From: Pseudoalteromonas rubra
GTDB taxonomy: Bacteria; Pseudomonadota; Gammaproteobacteria; Enterobacterales; Alteromonadaceae
Assembly (NCBI RefSeq): GCF_000238295.3
Contig: NZ_AHCD03000035.1
Coordinates: 992,001 to 1,056,000, forward strand
Reading direction: 5' to 3'
DNA: 64,000 bases
Shown: positions 52,208-61,657 of the stretch, piece by piece
How the letters are laid out: every line of letters starts with the position of its first letter
Position numbering within the stretch: position 1 is the stretch's first letter
The notes under the pieces: generated by a model
Told to the model about the DNA's origin: nothing
Database searches by the model: none
Seen by the model: only the letters and a program-made list of their open reading frames with translations
Translations under genes and position numbers: made by a program

Positions 52208-54115
52208 ATGCATAACACTGGTTTAACAATTACACAACGTATTACTCTGCTGGGCAGTCTAATCGCGGTTGTTGTCGCTTGTCTGATCGGATTTATTTCA
52301 ACCTATCAGGCTAAGTCTATGATCGAGACACGCATGCTGGGCTCTGAATTACCCAGCAAGGTTGAGAGCATCAACAAGTCGATTAGCCAACAAATTGACC
52401 AGCTTAAGAGTGCGGCAAAACAACTTTCAAGCAACCAATTTTTACTCGATGCGGTCAACAAAGGTCAGTTAGATGAGCAAGTTTTGCTCACTGAATTGAC
52501 ACGTGTGCAAAATCAATACGCGCTGGTTACCGCCTCCTGGGCAAACAGAGAAACGCATCAGTACTGGAATCAGAACGGCTTCTTGCGTGTACTGAACCAG
52601 CAGCAAGACGGTTGGTTTTTCCACTTCACGCAAAGTGCTGAGGAGTACTCCATCAGTATTTACCAGGAAGCACCTGGTGATGTGAAAATGTTCGTCAATC
52701 ATCAGCAAACCAATGGTATTGGTCTGGCAGGTCTTGCAAAAAGTATCGATGCCATGCAAACCATGCTGGCTAACATGACCATTGAGCAAAGTGGCTTTGT
52801 CTTTGTGGTCGAACAGTCTCAGGGCGTAGTCCAGCTTCACCCTGATGCGAGTAAAGTAGCCAAAACCAAATTACTTGACTTATATGGTGCACAAGCAGCT
52901 GGCCAATTGCGCAATAGTCACGACTTTGTTGTGCTCGACCTGGAGGCCAATGGCACGCCATCTTTGGTTGCTGCCAGCCCGATAGCAGGTACCGATCTGC
53001 TTGTTATTGCACAAGTGCCTAAATCCGAAGTCTTTGCACAAGTCTCCTCTTTGCAATGGCAAATTGTAATCTGGGCGCTGGTCGTCGTGGTTGTCGTCTG
53101 TATTGCCAGTATGTTGATGGCTCGCAGCCTCAGTGCGCCATTATTGAAAATGGCTGACGTGTTCCGTCAGCTTGGTAGCGGTGATGCCAAGCTCAATTAC
53201 CGAGTGCCTAATGCAGAGCAGCCTGAGCTACAAGCTCTGGGCCAGGGCTTTAATCAGTTCATTGAAAAGATAGAGGCCGCGATTTGTAATGTGGCTAAAG
53301 AAAGCGGCGATATACGCATTGCCAGTGAGCATGTTTTTACCCAGGCAAAGAAAAACTCGTCGTCATTGGATGAGCAAAAGTCTCAGACACTCTCCGTTGC
53401 AGCGGCGATAAACCAGATGGCCGCAACAGTGCAGGAAATAGCAGGCAGTGCCAACAATACCGCCAAACTCACCGATGAGAGCCGCGAGCACACCAAACAC
53501 AGTCACAGCTGTGTGCAACAAAGTCAGTCTACCTTGCATCAGTTAGCACTGGATATACAACAAATGGCAGATCAGGTCGCAACGTTGGCAAGCAAAACGC
53601 AATCCATTGCCAGCATCTTAGATGTGATCAGAGGGATTTCGGAACAAACCAACCTGCTCGCACTCAATGCAGCGATAGAGTCTGCACGTGCTGGCGAACA
53701 CGGTCGCGGTTTTGCCGTTGTTGCAGATGAAGTCAGGGCACTGGCGAGCAGAACTTCTCAGTCAACAGACGAGATTCAGGCAACAATCCAGGAACTTACC
53801 GCTGCATCGGATTCAATTGTGACACAAATCGCACAATCCTCTGATCAGGCGCAGCAAAGCGTCAGCAACATGCAAACGTCAGTAGAATTGATGAACACCA
53901 TTAGTGAAACTGCCGATCAGATAAACGATATGACCACTTTAATCGCGACAGCCACCGAGCAACAGAGTAACGTAGTCGCAGATGTAGGTCGCAGTATTGA
54001 GCAGATCAGTGTGATCAGTGACGCTGTTATGAGTGAGCAACTTGACACTGAGCAGGCGATCCAGCAGTTGGCTAATTCGGCCAAAGCACTCGATAAACTG
54101 GTTGCCAGCTTCTAG
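52208..54115 (+). CDS. Methyl-accepting chemotaxis protein
   Basis: Transmembrane chemoreceptor. The 635-residue product has a transmembrane helix at about 13-33, a periplasmic sensing domain (about 35-275, dCache-like in size), a second helix (about 280-300), a HAMP domain (about 300-355) and a cytoplasmic signalling domain. The CheA/CheW-binding hairpin tip is ISEQTNLLALNAAIESARAGEHGRGFAVVADEVR, shown here only to name its key residues ISEQTN and ESARAGE. The ligand is unknown. No other che gene is near. Confidence 0.93.
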   Translation: MHNTGLTITQRITLLGSLIAVVVACLIGFISTYQAKSMIETRMLGSELPSKVESINKSISQQIDQLKSAAKQLSSNQFLLDAVNKGQLDEQVLLTELTRVQNQYALVTASWANRETHQYWNQNGFLRVLNQQQDGWFFHFTQSAEEYSISIYQEAPGDVKMFVNHQQTNGIGLAGLAKSIDAMQTMLANMTIEQSGFVFVVEQSQGVVQLHPDASKVAKTKLLDLYGAQAAGQLRNSHDFVVLDLEANGTPSLVAASPIAGTDLLVIAQVPKSEVFAQVSSLQWQIVIWALVVVVVVCIASMLMARSLSAPLLKMADVFRQLGSGDAKLNYRVPNAEQPELQALGQGFNQFIEKIEAAICNVAKESGDIRIASEHVFTQAKKNSSSLDEQKSQTLSVAAAINQMAATVQEIAGSANNTAKLTDESREHTKHSHSCVQQSQSTLHQLALDIQQMADQVATLASKTQSIASILDVIRGISEQTNLLALNAAIESARAGEHGRGFAVVADEVRALASRTSQSTDEIQATIQELTAASDSIVTQIAQSSDQAQQSVSNMQTSVELMNTISETADQINDMTTLIATATEQQSNVVADVGRSIEQISVISDAVMSEQLDTEQAIQQLANSAKALDKLVASF

Positions 54116-54128
54116 CATTTATTACCAG

Positions 54129-54158
54129 GCGGTCACCTGTATGTGGCCGCTTACTTTT
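54129..54158 (+). terminator. Terminator after the chemoreceptor gene
   Basis: Stem GCGGTCAC/GTGGCCGC (one G-U pair) with a 6-base loop followed by TTACTTTT, 14 bases past the stop. Confidence 0.6.
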
Positions 54159-54319
54159 ACCAAAAAATCCAGCTTTGTCATTTCATTCCTGACCTTTCCC
54201 AAAGGCGTATTTCCCCGATAAAACGCGTGTTTATTGCAACGGATTGTAACAATTTTTGCTTTCTTAAATGGCCAAAATAGCTACACTGAAAGTAAGCTGT
54301 AGAATTTAGGAACGTCTCT

Positions 54320-55525
54320 ATGTTGTCGTATACTCGTTTTGCCCGACGCTATCTCTGCCCTTTGTTGGCCGCCTCTACTTTGTTACTCAGCGGCTGTGAA
54401 ACAACCAAGGTCCAGCCAGAAATCAACATGGTATTGCTCGATAATGCCCCCTTCAGACAACATGAAGTAGAGACACAAAGCAGCATCTTTGCATTAGACG
54501 CCAATATTCGGGCTACGTTAGACCGGTATCTGGAACGCAACAATGGTTCCAATATCAAAGTGGCCGAGCAGTTACTGCAATTTTTAGTTGAAAATGGTGA
54601 CTCAAGCCTCGCATATATGCGCGGTGCCAACCTCAGTGCCTCAGATGCCTTTTACAACCTCAATGCCAATTGCCTGTCGCTGTCGATCCTGGCTTATAGC
54701 TTGTCGGACTATCTGGGCTTTAAGGGTCAGTTTCAACGCGTGCATATTCCTGAGTACTGGGCGCAAACTAAAGGCTACAGCCTGCTAACAGGACACGTTA
54801 ATTTGGTGGTAACCCAGACCAATTCCGGGGCCCGAAAAAATGGCGATAATCGCGAGGTGTTATACACGCGCCCGGCGCGTGTTGTGATTGACTTTGACCC
54901 CAACAGCCGACAACAAAAATTCGCCACATCTAAAATTAGTAAAGAACGCATCACCGCTATGTTTTACAGCAACAGAGGCGCCATGCACATGATCAATCAA
55001 GAGATGGATCAGGCATACAGCTACTTTCGTGCTGCCATAGATATTGATCCACTCTACTCAGCAGCCTGGGGGAACCTGGCCGTACTCTATCGTATTAACG
55101 ACCATAACGCACAAGCCGAATCTCTGTATCAACAGGCACTGCTTATCAATGACGAAAACAAAACTGCGATGGGTAATTTAGCACTGTTATATGAATTGAC
55201 TGACAGACCACACGAGGCACAGGAGATCAGAACACAACTGCATGCCCTGCGAAAAGATAACCCCTATTATCTTATCGCACTCGGTGACGAAGCCTTTGCT
55301 GCTGAAAACTACGATAAGGCACTGAAGCACTATCGCGCCGCAAACAAATTGTCTGCGTCTATCCACGAAGGTTACTTTGGTCTGGCCAAAGTCTACTATG
55401 TACAGGGTGAGTTAGAGCTGAGCAAAACATTTCTAAACCGGGCATTGAACCATGCCAGTTTCAACCATGACAAGAAACGCTATCGGAATAAGCTGGAGTG
55501 GCTCAGTGCTACGGCTAAAAATTAG
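54320..55525 (+). CDS. TPR lipoprotein with transglutaminase-like segment
   Basis: The 401-residue lipoprotein has lipobox LSGC (Cys26). The region about 95-195 looks like a transglutaminase-type thiol fold, with Cys118 (NANCLSLSILAYSL), His159 (LLTGHVNLVV) and Asp191 or Asp193 (VVIDFDP) as a possible triad. It is followed by at least four TPR motifs (about 215-390; AYSYFRAAIDIDPLYSAAWGNLA and similar, key residues A-W-N-L-A and Y-A). The biochemical role is unknown. It overlaps the next gene by 20 bases, so they are coupled. Confidence 0.8.
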   Translation: MLSYTRFARRYLCPLLAASTLLLSGCETTKVQPEINMVLLDNAPFRQHEVETQSSIFALDANIRATLDRYLERNNGSNIKVAEQLLQFLVENGDSSLAYMRGANLSASDAFYNLNANCLSLSILAYSLSDYLGFKGQFQRVHIPEYWAQTKGYSLLTGHVNLVVTQTNSGARKNGDNREVLYTRPARVVIDFDPNSRQQKFATSKISKERITAMFYSNRGAMHMINQEMDQAYSYFRAAIDIDPLYSAAWGNLAVLYRINDHNAQAESLYQQALLINDENKTAMGNLALLYELTDRPHEAQEIRTQLHALRKDNPYYLIALGDEAFAAENYDKALKHYRAANKLSASIHEGYFGLAKVYYVQGELELSKTFLNRALNHASFNHDKKRYRNKLEWLSATAKN

Positions 55526-56396
55526 TATTCTATGGCTATGTTGTATTGCTGCTGTCGCGCACGCGAATACTCAGCTGGAAACAGATCTAAAAGTACTGAC
55601 CAGCCCGGAACACGCGGGTCGGGGTTCGGGCAGCATCGCCATCAATGAAAGTGCCCGCTATATTCACACACGCTTCTCAGAAGCGGGATTAGATGCCTAT
55701 TATCAGTCTTTTCGCTTTCGTCAGGGGTTCGGTAAACTCGGGCACGGTCACAATGTTGTTGCCACCTTGCCCTGTAACGTGCCGGTATGTCACAAAGCAC
55801 TGGTGATCAGTGCCCATTACGATCATTTAGGCAGCAGGGGCTCGCGTTATTACCCCGGCGCCAATGACAATGCCTCTGGTGTGGTGGTGATGCTGGACAT
55901 AGCGCAGCGCCTGGCCTCACGGCTTAGGCATCGGGAAATCACATTTGTTGCCACCGATGCCGAAGAAAAAGGCCTCTACGGCGCACATTTTTTCGCAGCC
56001 ACGCTGACTCCCAGCCAGGTTGCCCTGAATATTAATCTGGATATGCTTGCTGTAAGCCCAAAGAATCGTTTGTATGTGCTTGCCTCAAAACAAGCAAGTG
56101 AGTTTACCTATGCTATTGAGCCAGCATTCGACAGTCAGATCCGTGCTTTGGTCTATACGTCTGCGACCAGTCTGGCACGTCGTTTAGACACGCCCCGGGT
56201 AGACTGGCTCCGTGCCAGTGACCACTATGCCTTTCATAAAGTCGGAATACCTTTCGCTTATTTTGGCGTGGGCATTGACCCCAATCACCACACCCCAAAA
56301 GACCAATTTGACAAGGTAGACCTGCCCAAGCTGAATCAGGTGTCGGAACATATCAGTGCTTTTATATCTGCATTATCTGTGTCAGCCGCCCCCTGA
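55506..56396 (+). CDS. M28 family zinc peptidase, exported
   Basis: Aminopeptidase-like enzyme with two zinc ions. From GTG 55506 (GGAG 7 bases upstream) the 296-residue product has a signal peptide (VLRLKISILWLCCIAAVAHA) and metal-ligand motifs ISAHYDHLG, GANDNASGVVVMLD, the catalytic Glu pair in DAEEKGLYGAHFF, and HHTPKDQFD. The start overlaps the end of the TPR lipoprotein gene by 20 bases. An upstream in-frame ATG (55452) would hide the signal peptide. The 3' end overlaps the convergent GIY-YIG gene. Confidence 0.88.
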   Translation: MLRLKISILWLCCIAAVAHANTQLETDLKVLTSPEHAGRGSGSIAINESARYIHTRFSEAGLDAYYQSFRFRQGFGKLGHGHNVVATLPCNVPVCHKALVISAHYDHLGSRGSRYYPGANDNASGVVVMLDIAQRLASRLRHREITFVATDAEEKGLYGAHFFAATLTPSQVALNINLDMLAVSPKNRLYVLASKQASEFTYAIEPAFDSQIRALVYTSATSLARRLDTPRVDWLRASDHYAFHKVGIPFAYFGVGIDPNHHTPKDQFDKVDLPKLNQVSEHISAFISALSVSAAP

Positions 56397-56644
56397 ACGA
56401 GTGCAACTTTGCGTGACTTAGACAAGCGTTTAAACCGCCACTCAAGCCGGGCTGCTGTGCGCTTGTCTTCAACCGCCAGACTATAAACCAGCTTTAACGG
56501 ACCTTTGCCACGCAAATTTTTGGCACCTTTGCCAGCAACATGCTCGGAAAAACGCCGAGAGACATCGTTGGTGATCCCGGTATACCAGTGGCCAAATCGA
56601 TTTTCAATTATGTACAAATACCAGGGCTGCTGGGGTTTACTCAT
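56336..56644 (-). CDS. GIY-YIG nuclease family protein (YhbQ-like)
   Basis: The 102-residue single-domain protein has the motif pair WYLYIIE...HWYTGITND (a GIY-YIG variant), the catalytic Arg in VSRRFSEH, and the metal-binding Glu in AARLEWRFKRLSKSRK. Members of this small group have structure-specific nuclease activity in some cases. The last 61 bases overlap the convergent peptidase gene. Confidence 0.88.
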   Translation of the reverse strand: MSKPQQPWYLYIIENRFGHWYTGITNDVSRRFSEHVAGKGAKNLRGKGPLKLVYSLAVEDKRTAARLEWRFKRLSKSRKVALVQGAADTDNADIKALICSDT

Positions 56645-56774
56645 TGCTTTGACAACTCAATACAATTAATGGAACTATTTTAACGGTGAACAGTCGAAAC
56701 TTACCAATAATTCTACTTTACCTTCTTTATCCATTCTGTATCATTCATACAACCAAAAATAAGGATACACATAC

Positions 56775-57134
56775 ATGCAGTTAAAAAAGCGCCTTTTTGT
56801 TTGGCTTAGTATTATTCTTGCGACGACATTGCTGTCTGCCTGTTCCAGCTGGGTATACCGGATAAACGTGCCTCAGGGTAACTTCCTGGAGCAATCCGAT
56901 GTCGATAAGCTCAGAATTGCTATGACAAAAGAGCAAGTTTTATATGTATTGGGCACGCCGGTAGCTAAAGACGCGTTTAACAGCGAAATCTGGCATTACT
57001 CTTATGTGTTCAATCTGGGTCGAGACTCAGAGCAACGCAAAGAGCTGGTGGTTTATTTCAATGGTGATGCATTGAATGATATTTCAGGGGATTTTGATAA
57101 ACCAGCGGATTTCAATACGCCGCTCACAGAGTGA
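56775..57134 (+). CDS. bamE: Outer membrane assembly lipoprotein BamE-like (SmpA/OmlA)
   Basis: Small lipoprotein of the BAM complex family. The 119-residue product has lipobox LLSAC (Cys23), followed by YRINVPQGNFLEQSDVDKLRIAMTKEQV and VLGTPVAKDAFNSEIWHYSY, the conserved BamE fold with its YRIxxxQGN motif. Length is close to E. coli BamE (113). It stands alone. Confidence 0.93.
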   Translation: MQLKKRLFVWLSIILATTLLSACSSWVYRINVPQGNFLEQSDVDKLRIAMTKEQVLYVLGTPVAKDAFNSEIWHYSYVFNLGRDSEQRKELVVYFNGDALNDISGDFDKPADFNTPLTE

Positions 57135-57163
57135 TTTGATTCTCTCGCCACTTTCTCCCCATT

Positions 57164-57189
57164 AAAAGCAGAGCTTGTGCTCTGCTTTT
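57164..57189. terminator. Bidirectional terminator between bamE and the ankyrin gene
   Basis: Perfect 11-bp stem AAAAGCAGAGC/GCTCTGCTTTT with a 4-base loop. T-runs are within the stem on both strands. It touches the last two bases of the convergent gene. Confidence 0.75.
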
Positions 57190-58549
57190 AGCTGCCCATC
57201 ACCGCAATCAAAACGACAACACTGAATAAAAATTGCAGTGACATACTCAGCCAGGCCAACACATTCACACCTATCAGGCTCCAGGGTGACGCATCCTGAG
57301 GGTAAAGCGGACTGCGCTTTTGCCACCGTGCAAGCGCGAAAAACAACAGTGTCAGACTAGAGATCATAATGGTTGCGGACAGCTTGTTACTGTGTGACTC
57401 ATTAAAAAAGAAATTCAACTGCACCGGCATCAGGATTGCCACCAACGCGTACAAACTGTAAACCCGTGCGACTTTCTCGTATTTGGCAGCAAAGGATAGC
57501 TCAATGATACCGCGCGCTTCGAGAAACTTTTTTGCAGCGACCGCTTGTGCTTGATTTGCCAAACGATATGGCGTCATTCCAGTGACATCTGCCAGTCTCG
57601 GGTCAACCCCCATAGACTCCACCAATTCAAGTATGACCGTTGAATTAGAGAGCACTGCATAGTGCATCAGATTACGGCCAAGATCATCGAGGGATTGGGG
57701 ACAATACTGCTCTTTAAGCGCCTCGGCAGCGCTTACAAAGCCCTGCTCTACCAGCCACATCATGGCCGATTTACCGGATTGATCTTTGCTTTGTCCACTG
57801 GCTCCTTTCTCTATGAGCTTAAGAGCAATAGATTGCTTAGCTTGCTTAGACATCACATGAGCCAGTAGTGCCTGATCCAGCAAACGTTCAACTTCGTCAC
57901 CATCACACAGATGTTGTAGCAGTCCAACATAGGCTTCATCGCTTTGCAGGCACTCCACAGCTAACTGTAAGGTCGCTACGGTGTCTTGCAACACCGAGTT
58001 AAGCATATCACTCAGTTGCTGTCGCATTTCTTCGTCAGCAATACGCCATAGCTCGCAGGCTTCTTGTGCTGTAAGCATTAAACCATGATGCAGAAGTAGC
58101 AACAGAGCGCGGGTGTAAGTTTTATTCAGCAGCAATGTCGCAGGTGAGACCTCAGTATGATACGCAAGCTGCGCCTTAATATCAGCATATTGAGCAAACA
58201 CGCCCAGCAATTTGGCAATCAACTCATCCTTGCTAACGCCTGCATCGGCAATATGCGCCAGTAAGTCATCACAATAAGTCTGGTGCGCCTCATCGTAGTC
58301 ATCAATATGCTGATAATGACAAGACTCGAATGGCTCCAATGGTTTAAGCCACAAAATATACATCAACGGAGGTAAAACCGATGAGCGTACACCTTGTTGG
58401 TCTGTCAGTGTTTCACACTCAGGCCAGGCTTCCAGTGCATCCAGAATAAATGCCCCATTATTTTCAACCAGGCCTTTGAGTAGCAAAGGAAACTGAGCCG
58501 GCCAAATTAAAACATGCTCCATTAAAGAATTAACCACCTTATTAGTCAT
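57188..58549 (-). CDS. Ankyrin-repeat membrane protein of unknown function
   Basis: The 453-residue product has a long helical N-terminal region (1-260, Leu/Ala/Glu-rich). About three ankyrin-like repeats follow (about 262-355; DQSGKSAMMWLVEQGF, DDLGRNLMHYAVLSN, DVTGMTPYRLANQA). Three C-terminal membrane helices lie at about 365-385, 392-410 and 425-450. This is an unusual order, with the repeat domain probably on the cytoplasmic side. Met10 (58522), with AAGGTGG upstream, is an alternative start. No function assigned. Confidence 0.75.
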   Translation of the reverse strand: MTNKVVNSLMEHVLIWPAQFPLLLKGLVENNGAFILDALEAWPECETLTDQQGVRSSVLPPLMYILWLKPLEPFESCHYQHIDDYDEAHQTYCDDLLAHIADAGVSKDELIAKLLGVFAQYADIKAQLAYHTEVSPATLLLNKTYTRALLLLLHHGLMLTAQEACELWRIADEEMRQQLSDMLNSVLQDTVATLQLAVECLQSDEAYVGLLQHLCDGDEVERLLDQALLAHVMSKQAKQSIALKLIEKGASGQSKDQSGKSAMMWLVEQGFVSAAEALKEQYCPQSLDDLGRNLMHYAVLSNSTVILELVESMGVDPRLADVTGMTPYRLANQAQAVAAKKFLEARGIIELSFAAKYEKVARVYSLYALVAILMPVQLNFFFNESHSNKLSATIMISSLTLLFFALARWQKRSPLYPQDASPWSLIGVNVLAWLSMSLQFLFSVVVLIAVMGS

Positions 58550-58911
58550 ATCACACGCTTATTGCCATCAATATTGTCGCAACGCTGTTAGCGGAATGAT
58601 ACCAATTGCATCTTAAAAAAGCTGCTGCTGATCTCAATAATCTCACCACCTTACCTAATATATGGACAGTCAAACAATTATCACGTTCCTTATATTTCTC
58701 AAAGCTTGCCTAAACCGCCTTTCCTGAGCACAGAAAGAGCGCTATACCACTTTGTTATTACGGAAAAAGATCCCGCTCTTTGATGCCTGACGCGGTGAGT
58801 AACAAGGCTGTTCTGTAAGTAACTCAGGTCTATGCTTGAGGTATTGAACGCTTAAGATATACAATGGAAGTGAACGTCCAATGAAGGCCCTGCGATAGGG
58901 AGCAAGTCAAG
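58550..58911. other. Divergent intergenic region
   Basis: About 360 bases with no gene. It holds the promoter of the DUF2897 gene (58836-58863) and must hold the promoter of the ankyrin gene, which I could not place. Confidence 0.45.
58836..58863 (+). promoter_or_regulatory. Promoter of the DUF2897 gene
   Basis: -35 TTGAGG (58836-58841), 16-base spacer, -10 TATACA (58858-58863), about 50 bases before the start codon. Confidence 0.5.
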
Positions 58912-59088
58912 ATGGAAAACACCTTACCAACCTGGCACGTGATACTGATCATTGTCATGGTCCTGGGGTTCATTATCAGTAATATTATGTTATTGAAATA
59001 TATGACCCGCTTTGATGTAAAAGGCAAACTAGATAAGCAAACCAAACCAGAGCCAGAAACCAAACCCGAGGAAAAGGAAGATAAGTAG
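58912..59088 (+). CDS. DUF2897 small membrane protein
   Basis: A 58-residue product too short for many gene finders. One transmembrane helix (about 8-28, WHVILIIVMVLGFIISNIML), then a basic stretch and a Lys/Glu/Pro-rich tail (KPEPETKPEEKEDK). This matches the DUF2897 family of gammaproteobacterial single-span proteins, function unknown. GGGAG lies 9 bases before the ATG, and a promoter is visible at 58836-58863. It converges on yjiH. Confidence 0.75.
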   Translation: MENTLPTWHVILIIVMVLGFIISNIMLLKYMTRFDVKGKLDKQTKPEPETKPEEKEDK

Positions 59089-59120
59089 GGCCACACTGCG
59101 CCAGCCCTACTTCTGTTGGC

Positions 59121-60494
59121 TTAACCGACCAGCCAGTGCGCCATCAGCGCAATCACCGGTAATGTCACCAGCGTACGCAAAATAAAAATACAGAACAACT
59201 CAAACAGGTTAACCGGGATCTTACTGCCCAGTAGCAGAGCGCCGACTTCCGACATATAGATCAACTGAGTGACACTCAATGCCGCAACAATAAAACGTGT
59301 CACGTCGCTTTCGATGTTTGAGGCCGCCAAAATAGAAGGAATGAACATGTCTGCAAAACCAACGACAATGGTTTCGGCGGCTTTGGCAGCTTCTGGTACC
59401 TGAAGCAACTCAAGGTAAGGGATAAACGGTTTACCCAGGATCTGAAAAACAGGTGTGTGCTCTGCGATGATCAAAGCGAACGTACCGACCGCCATCACCA
59501 CAGGCAAAACAGCAAACACCATATCCAGCGCATTATGCACGCCTTCTTTTAGCGTCCCTTTTACCCCAGGCGCTTTTTCTGCTTTTGCCAGTGCCACGTC
59601 CAGCGCATGACCAAACAAGGTTTTACCCTCAGGTACCAGCTCTGCACCCGGGTTTGCATCACTGCCGTCAACATAACAATCTTTTTTCCATCGCAATGGT
59701 GGTAAGCGGGGAACAATAATCGCGGCGGTAATACCTGCGGCACATACAGTCAGATAAAAGGGGGCAAATAAATGCTCCAGTTTAACCTGACCTATAACTA
59801 CCAGACAGAAGGTAATGGATACCGCAGAGAACGTCGTGCCAATGATGGCTGCCTCTCTTTGCGTGTAGTGCTTATCTTCATACTGACGAGAGGTCATCAA
59901 AATACCCACGCTGCCATCACCAAGCCAGGAAGCCACACAATTCACCGCACTGCGTCCGGGTACCCCAAACAAAGGCCGCATCACCTTCGTCAGTAACGTA
60001 CCAACCAGTTCCAGCAAACCAAAGTTAAGTAACAAAGGCAGCAAAAGACCCGCTAACACAAACACAGAGAACAACACAGGCAAAAGCTCATGCAGCACCA
60101 ATGCACCGGTCCCTGACGAGTAAATAGCTTCAGGACCCACTTTGAAATAGGTCATTAGAATAAACAGCATACCTGCCAGTCGGGTCACTAACCAAATTGG
60201 ACTGACAGCAAATAAGTGCCGGAACAAGTGATTTTTTAGCAATTGCCTGGGCTTTACCAGAGCAACAAAAGCACTCATCACCCCAGTGATACACACTATG
60301 GCTACTATCATGGCCTGTGCAAAGGGGGCTATCCAGCCTTGCAGAGTCTTCGCCATCACAGCAATAGGAATGGTCATGGCTTCGCCTATTGCAACAGGTG
60401 TCATAAATAAAAACACCCCAACCAGGGAAGGCACGATAAACGCAAATAGCGTGCGCCAGTTTGGCGACGCTGAACCCGTAGATTCTGACATCAT
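59121..60494 (-). CDS. yjiH: YjiH family membrane protein (nucleoside-recognition/Gate domain)
   Basis: Polytopic inner-membrane protein with about ten hydrophobic spans and two Gate-type regions (GVPGRSAVNCVASWLGDGSVGI near the middle, key residues N-C-x3-W-x-G; ETIVVGFADMFIPSIL late). Family members are of unproved transport function. The start at 60494 (457 residues) is chosen because the longer frame from 60539 reads through an obvious terminator hairpin belonging to bamC. Confidence 0.85.
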   Translation of the reverse strand: MMSESTGSASPNWRTLFAFIVPSLVGVFLFMTPVAIGEAMTIPIAVMAKTLQGWIAPFAQAMIVAIVCITGVMSAFVALVKPRQLLKNHLFRHLFAVSPIWLVTRLAGMLFILMTYFKVGPEAIYSSGTGALVLHELLPVLFSVFVLAGLLLPLLLNFGLLELVGTLLTKVMRPLFGVPGRSAVNCVASWLGDGSVGILMTSRQYEDKHYTQREAAIIGTTFSAVSITFCLVVIGQVKLEHLFAPFYLTVCAAGITAAIIVPRLPPLRWKKDCYVDGSDANPGAELVPEGKTLFGHALDVALAKAEKAPGVKGTLKEGVHNALDMVFAVLPVVMAVGTFALIIAEHTPVFQILGKPFIPYLELLQVPEAAKAAETIVVGFADMFIPSILAASNIESDVTRFIVAALSVTQLIYMSEVGALLLGSKIPVNLFELFCIFILRTLVTLPVIALMAHWLVG

Positions 60495-60507
60495 ATGATT
60501 ACCCACT

Positions 60508-60536
60508 AAAAAGAAAAAGAGCGTAAGGCTCTTTTT
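60508..60536 (-). terminator. Intrinsic terminator after bamC
   Basis: Minus strand: stem AAAAAGAGC/GCTCTTTTT with a 5-base loop followed by CTTTTT. It lies about 54 bases past the bamC stop and just before the yjiH start. Confidence 0.8.
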
Positions 60537-60589
60537 CATATTACTTCAACTCATTGTTTTTATTTTAATATTTTGATTTATATAAAATA

Positions 60590-61657
60590 TTATATTTGCA
60601 GACCTCGACTGCGCAACACCTCTAACAGAGATTGCAACAACAGCTCCATAGTCGGTGCATCCAGCACTTGCTCCTCGCTATCCAACCAGGTCAACGCCGT
60701 TTGACCGTCATCCGTTGTAGATACTTGCACGACATAATCGCCGTCCGCCAGTGGCAAGACCATCGCTTCCTCGCCCCAGATAGAATCCCAGACGCTTTGC
60801 TCAGGTGCTTCATAACGCACTTTCACCGAATCATTCTCTCGGTCGAGGCGAATCACCGTAAAGTTAACACGCTCCAGGAAGTTCGACAGACGATCCATTA
60901 CCGCACTTTTTTCGACCAGCGTCAGCATGGCTGCATTGCCATCCTGATCGAACCCGCCTTCCAGAGATAACAAGCCCTGCTGTTTGCGTAACTCAACGGC
61001 CAGCAATCGATAGCGGTAGTCAAATTCTGCAATCACTTCATTCAGAGCTCGCACTTCTAACTGCTGCTTAAGCATGTCAGTAAGCGGCTGCTCTTCACTT
61101 TGATAATCTAGCAACTTCGCACTCAAAGAGGCGGTGCGCTGGTGTTCTTTTTGCTCAACAGTGAAGGCGAAACGCTGACGCGACACTTCAACAATGTCTT
61201 CCCACAGCCAGCCTTCATCTTTTTTGATCAATGCATACCAGTCAGTTTCGATTGTGCCTGTCTGACGGGTATCCTTAGCAATCTGAGTATTATGGTTCGC
61301 CATAACGCCATCCAGCGATTGCCAGATAAAACCTGCCAGGTCGTCAATACCATCGTTTTTATCAAAATACACTCTGGCGACTCTGTCTTTGCTCTCTGCC
61401 CAGCTGCCCTGTGCCAGCGTCAGCACTTGCTGAGGGGGGCGATATAGCTTATTTTCGTCATCCGAGTCGTTGTCATAAACAGCAACCGCCATTTTATACT
61501 GCGGATCCTGATACGGCTGCTCTAGCCCTTCAGGGACGCTAATGGCTTCACTAACGCGGTAGTTTTTGCTGTGATGTGCATCATTTGGAAATACACTACA
61601 TCCCGTTAAACCAAGTAAAACACTTAAAGTCAGTGCTTTTGGAACCCAATACTGCAC
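60590..61657 (-). CDS. bamC: Outer membrane assembly lipoprotein BamC
   Basis: Component of the BAM complex (NlpB). The 355-residue product has lipobox LTGC (Cys20), the conserved unstructured BamD-binding N-terminus (KNYRVSEAISVPEGLEQPYQDPQY), and two helix-grip domains (about 95-200 and 245-355). Length matches E. coli (344). In many gammaproteobacteria it follows dapA. Here dapA is absent and the gene is divergent from gcvR. Confidence 0.93.
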   Translation of the reverse strand: MQYWVPKALTLSVLLGLTGCSVFPNDAHHSKNYRVSEAISVPEGLEQPYQDPQYKMAVAVYDNDSDDENKLYRPPQQVLTLAQGSWAESKDRVARVYFDKNDGIDDLAGFIWQSLDGVMANHNTQIAKDTRQTGTIETDWYALIKKDEGWLWEDIVEVSRQRFAFTVEQKEHQRTASLSAKLLDYQSEEQPLTDMLKQQLEVRALNEVIAEFDYRYRLLAVELRKQQGLLSLEGGFDQDGNAAMLTLVEKSAVMDRLSNFLERVNFTVIRLDRENDSVKVRYEAPEQSVWDSIWGEEAMVLPLADGDYVVQVSTTDDGQTALTWLDSEEQVLDAPTMELLLQSLLEVLRSRGLQI

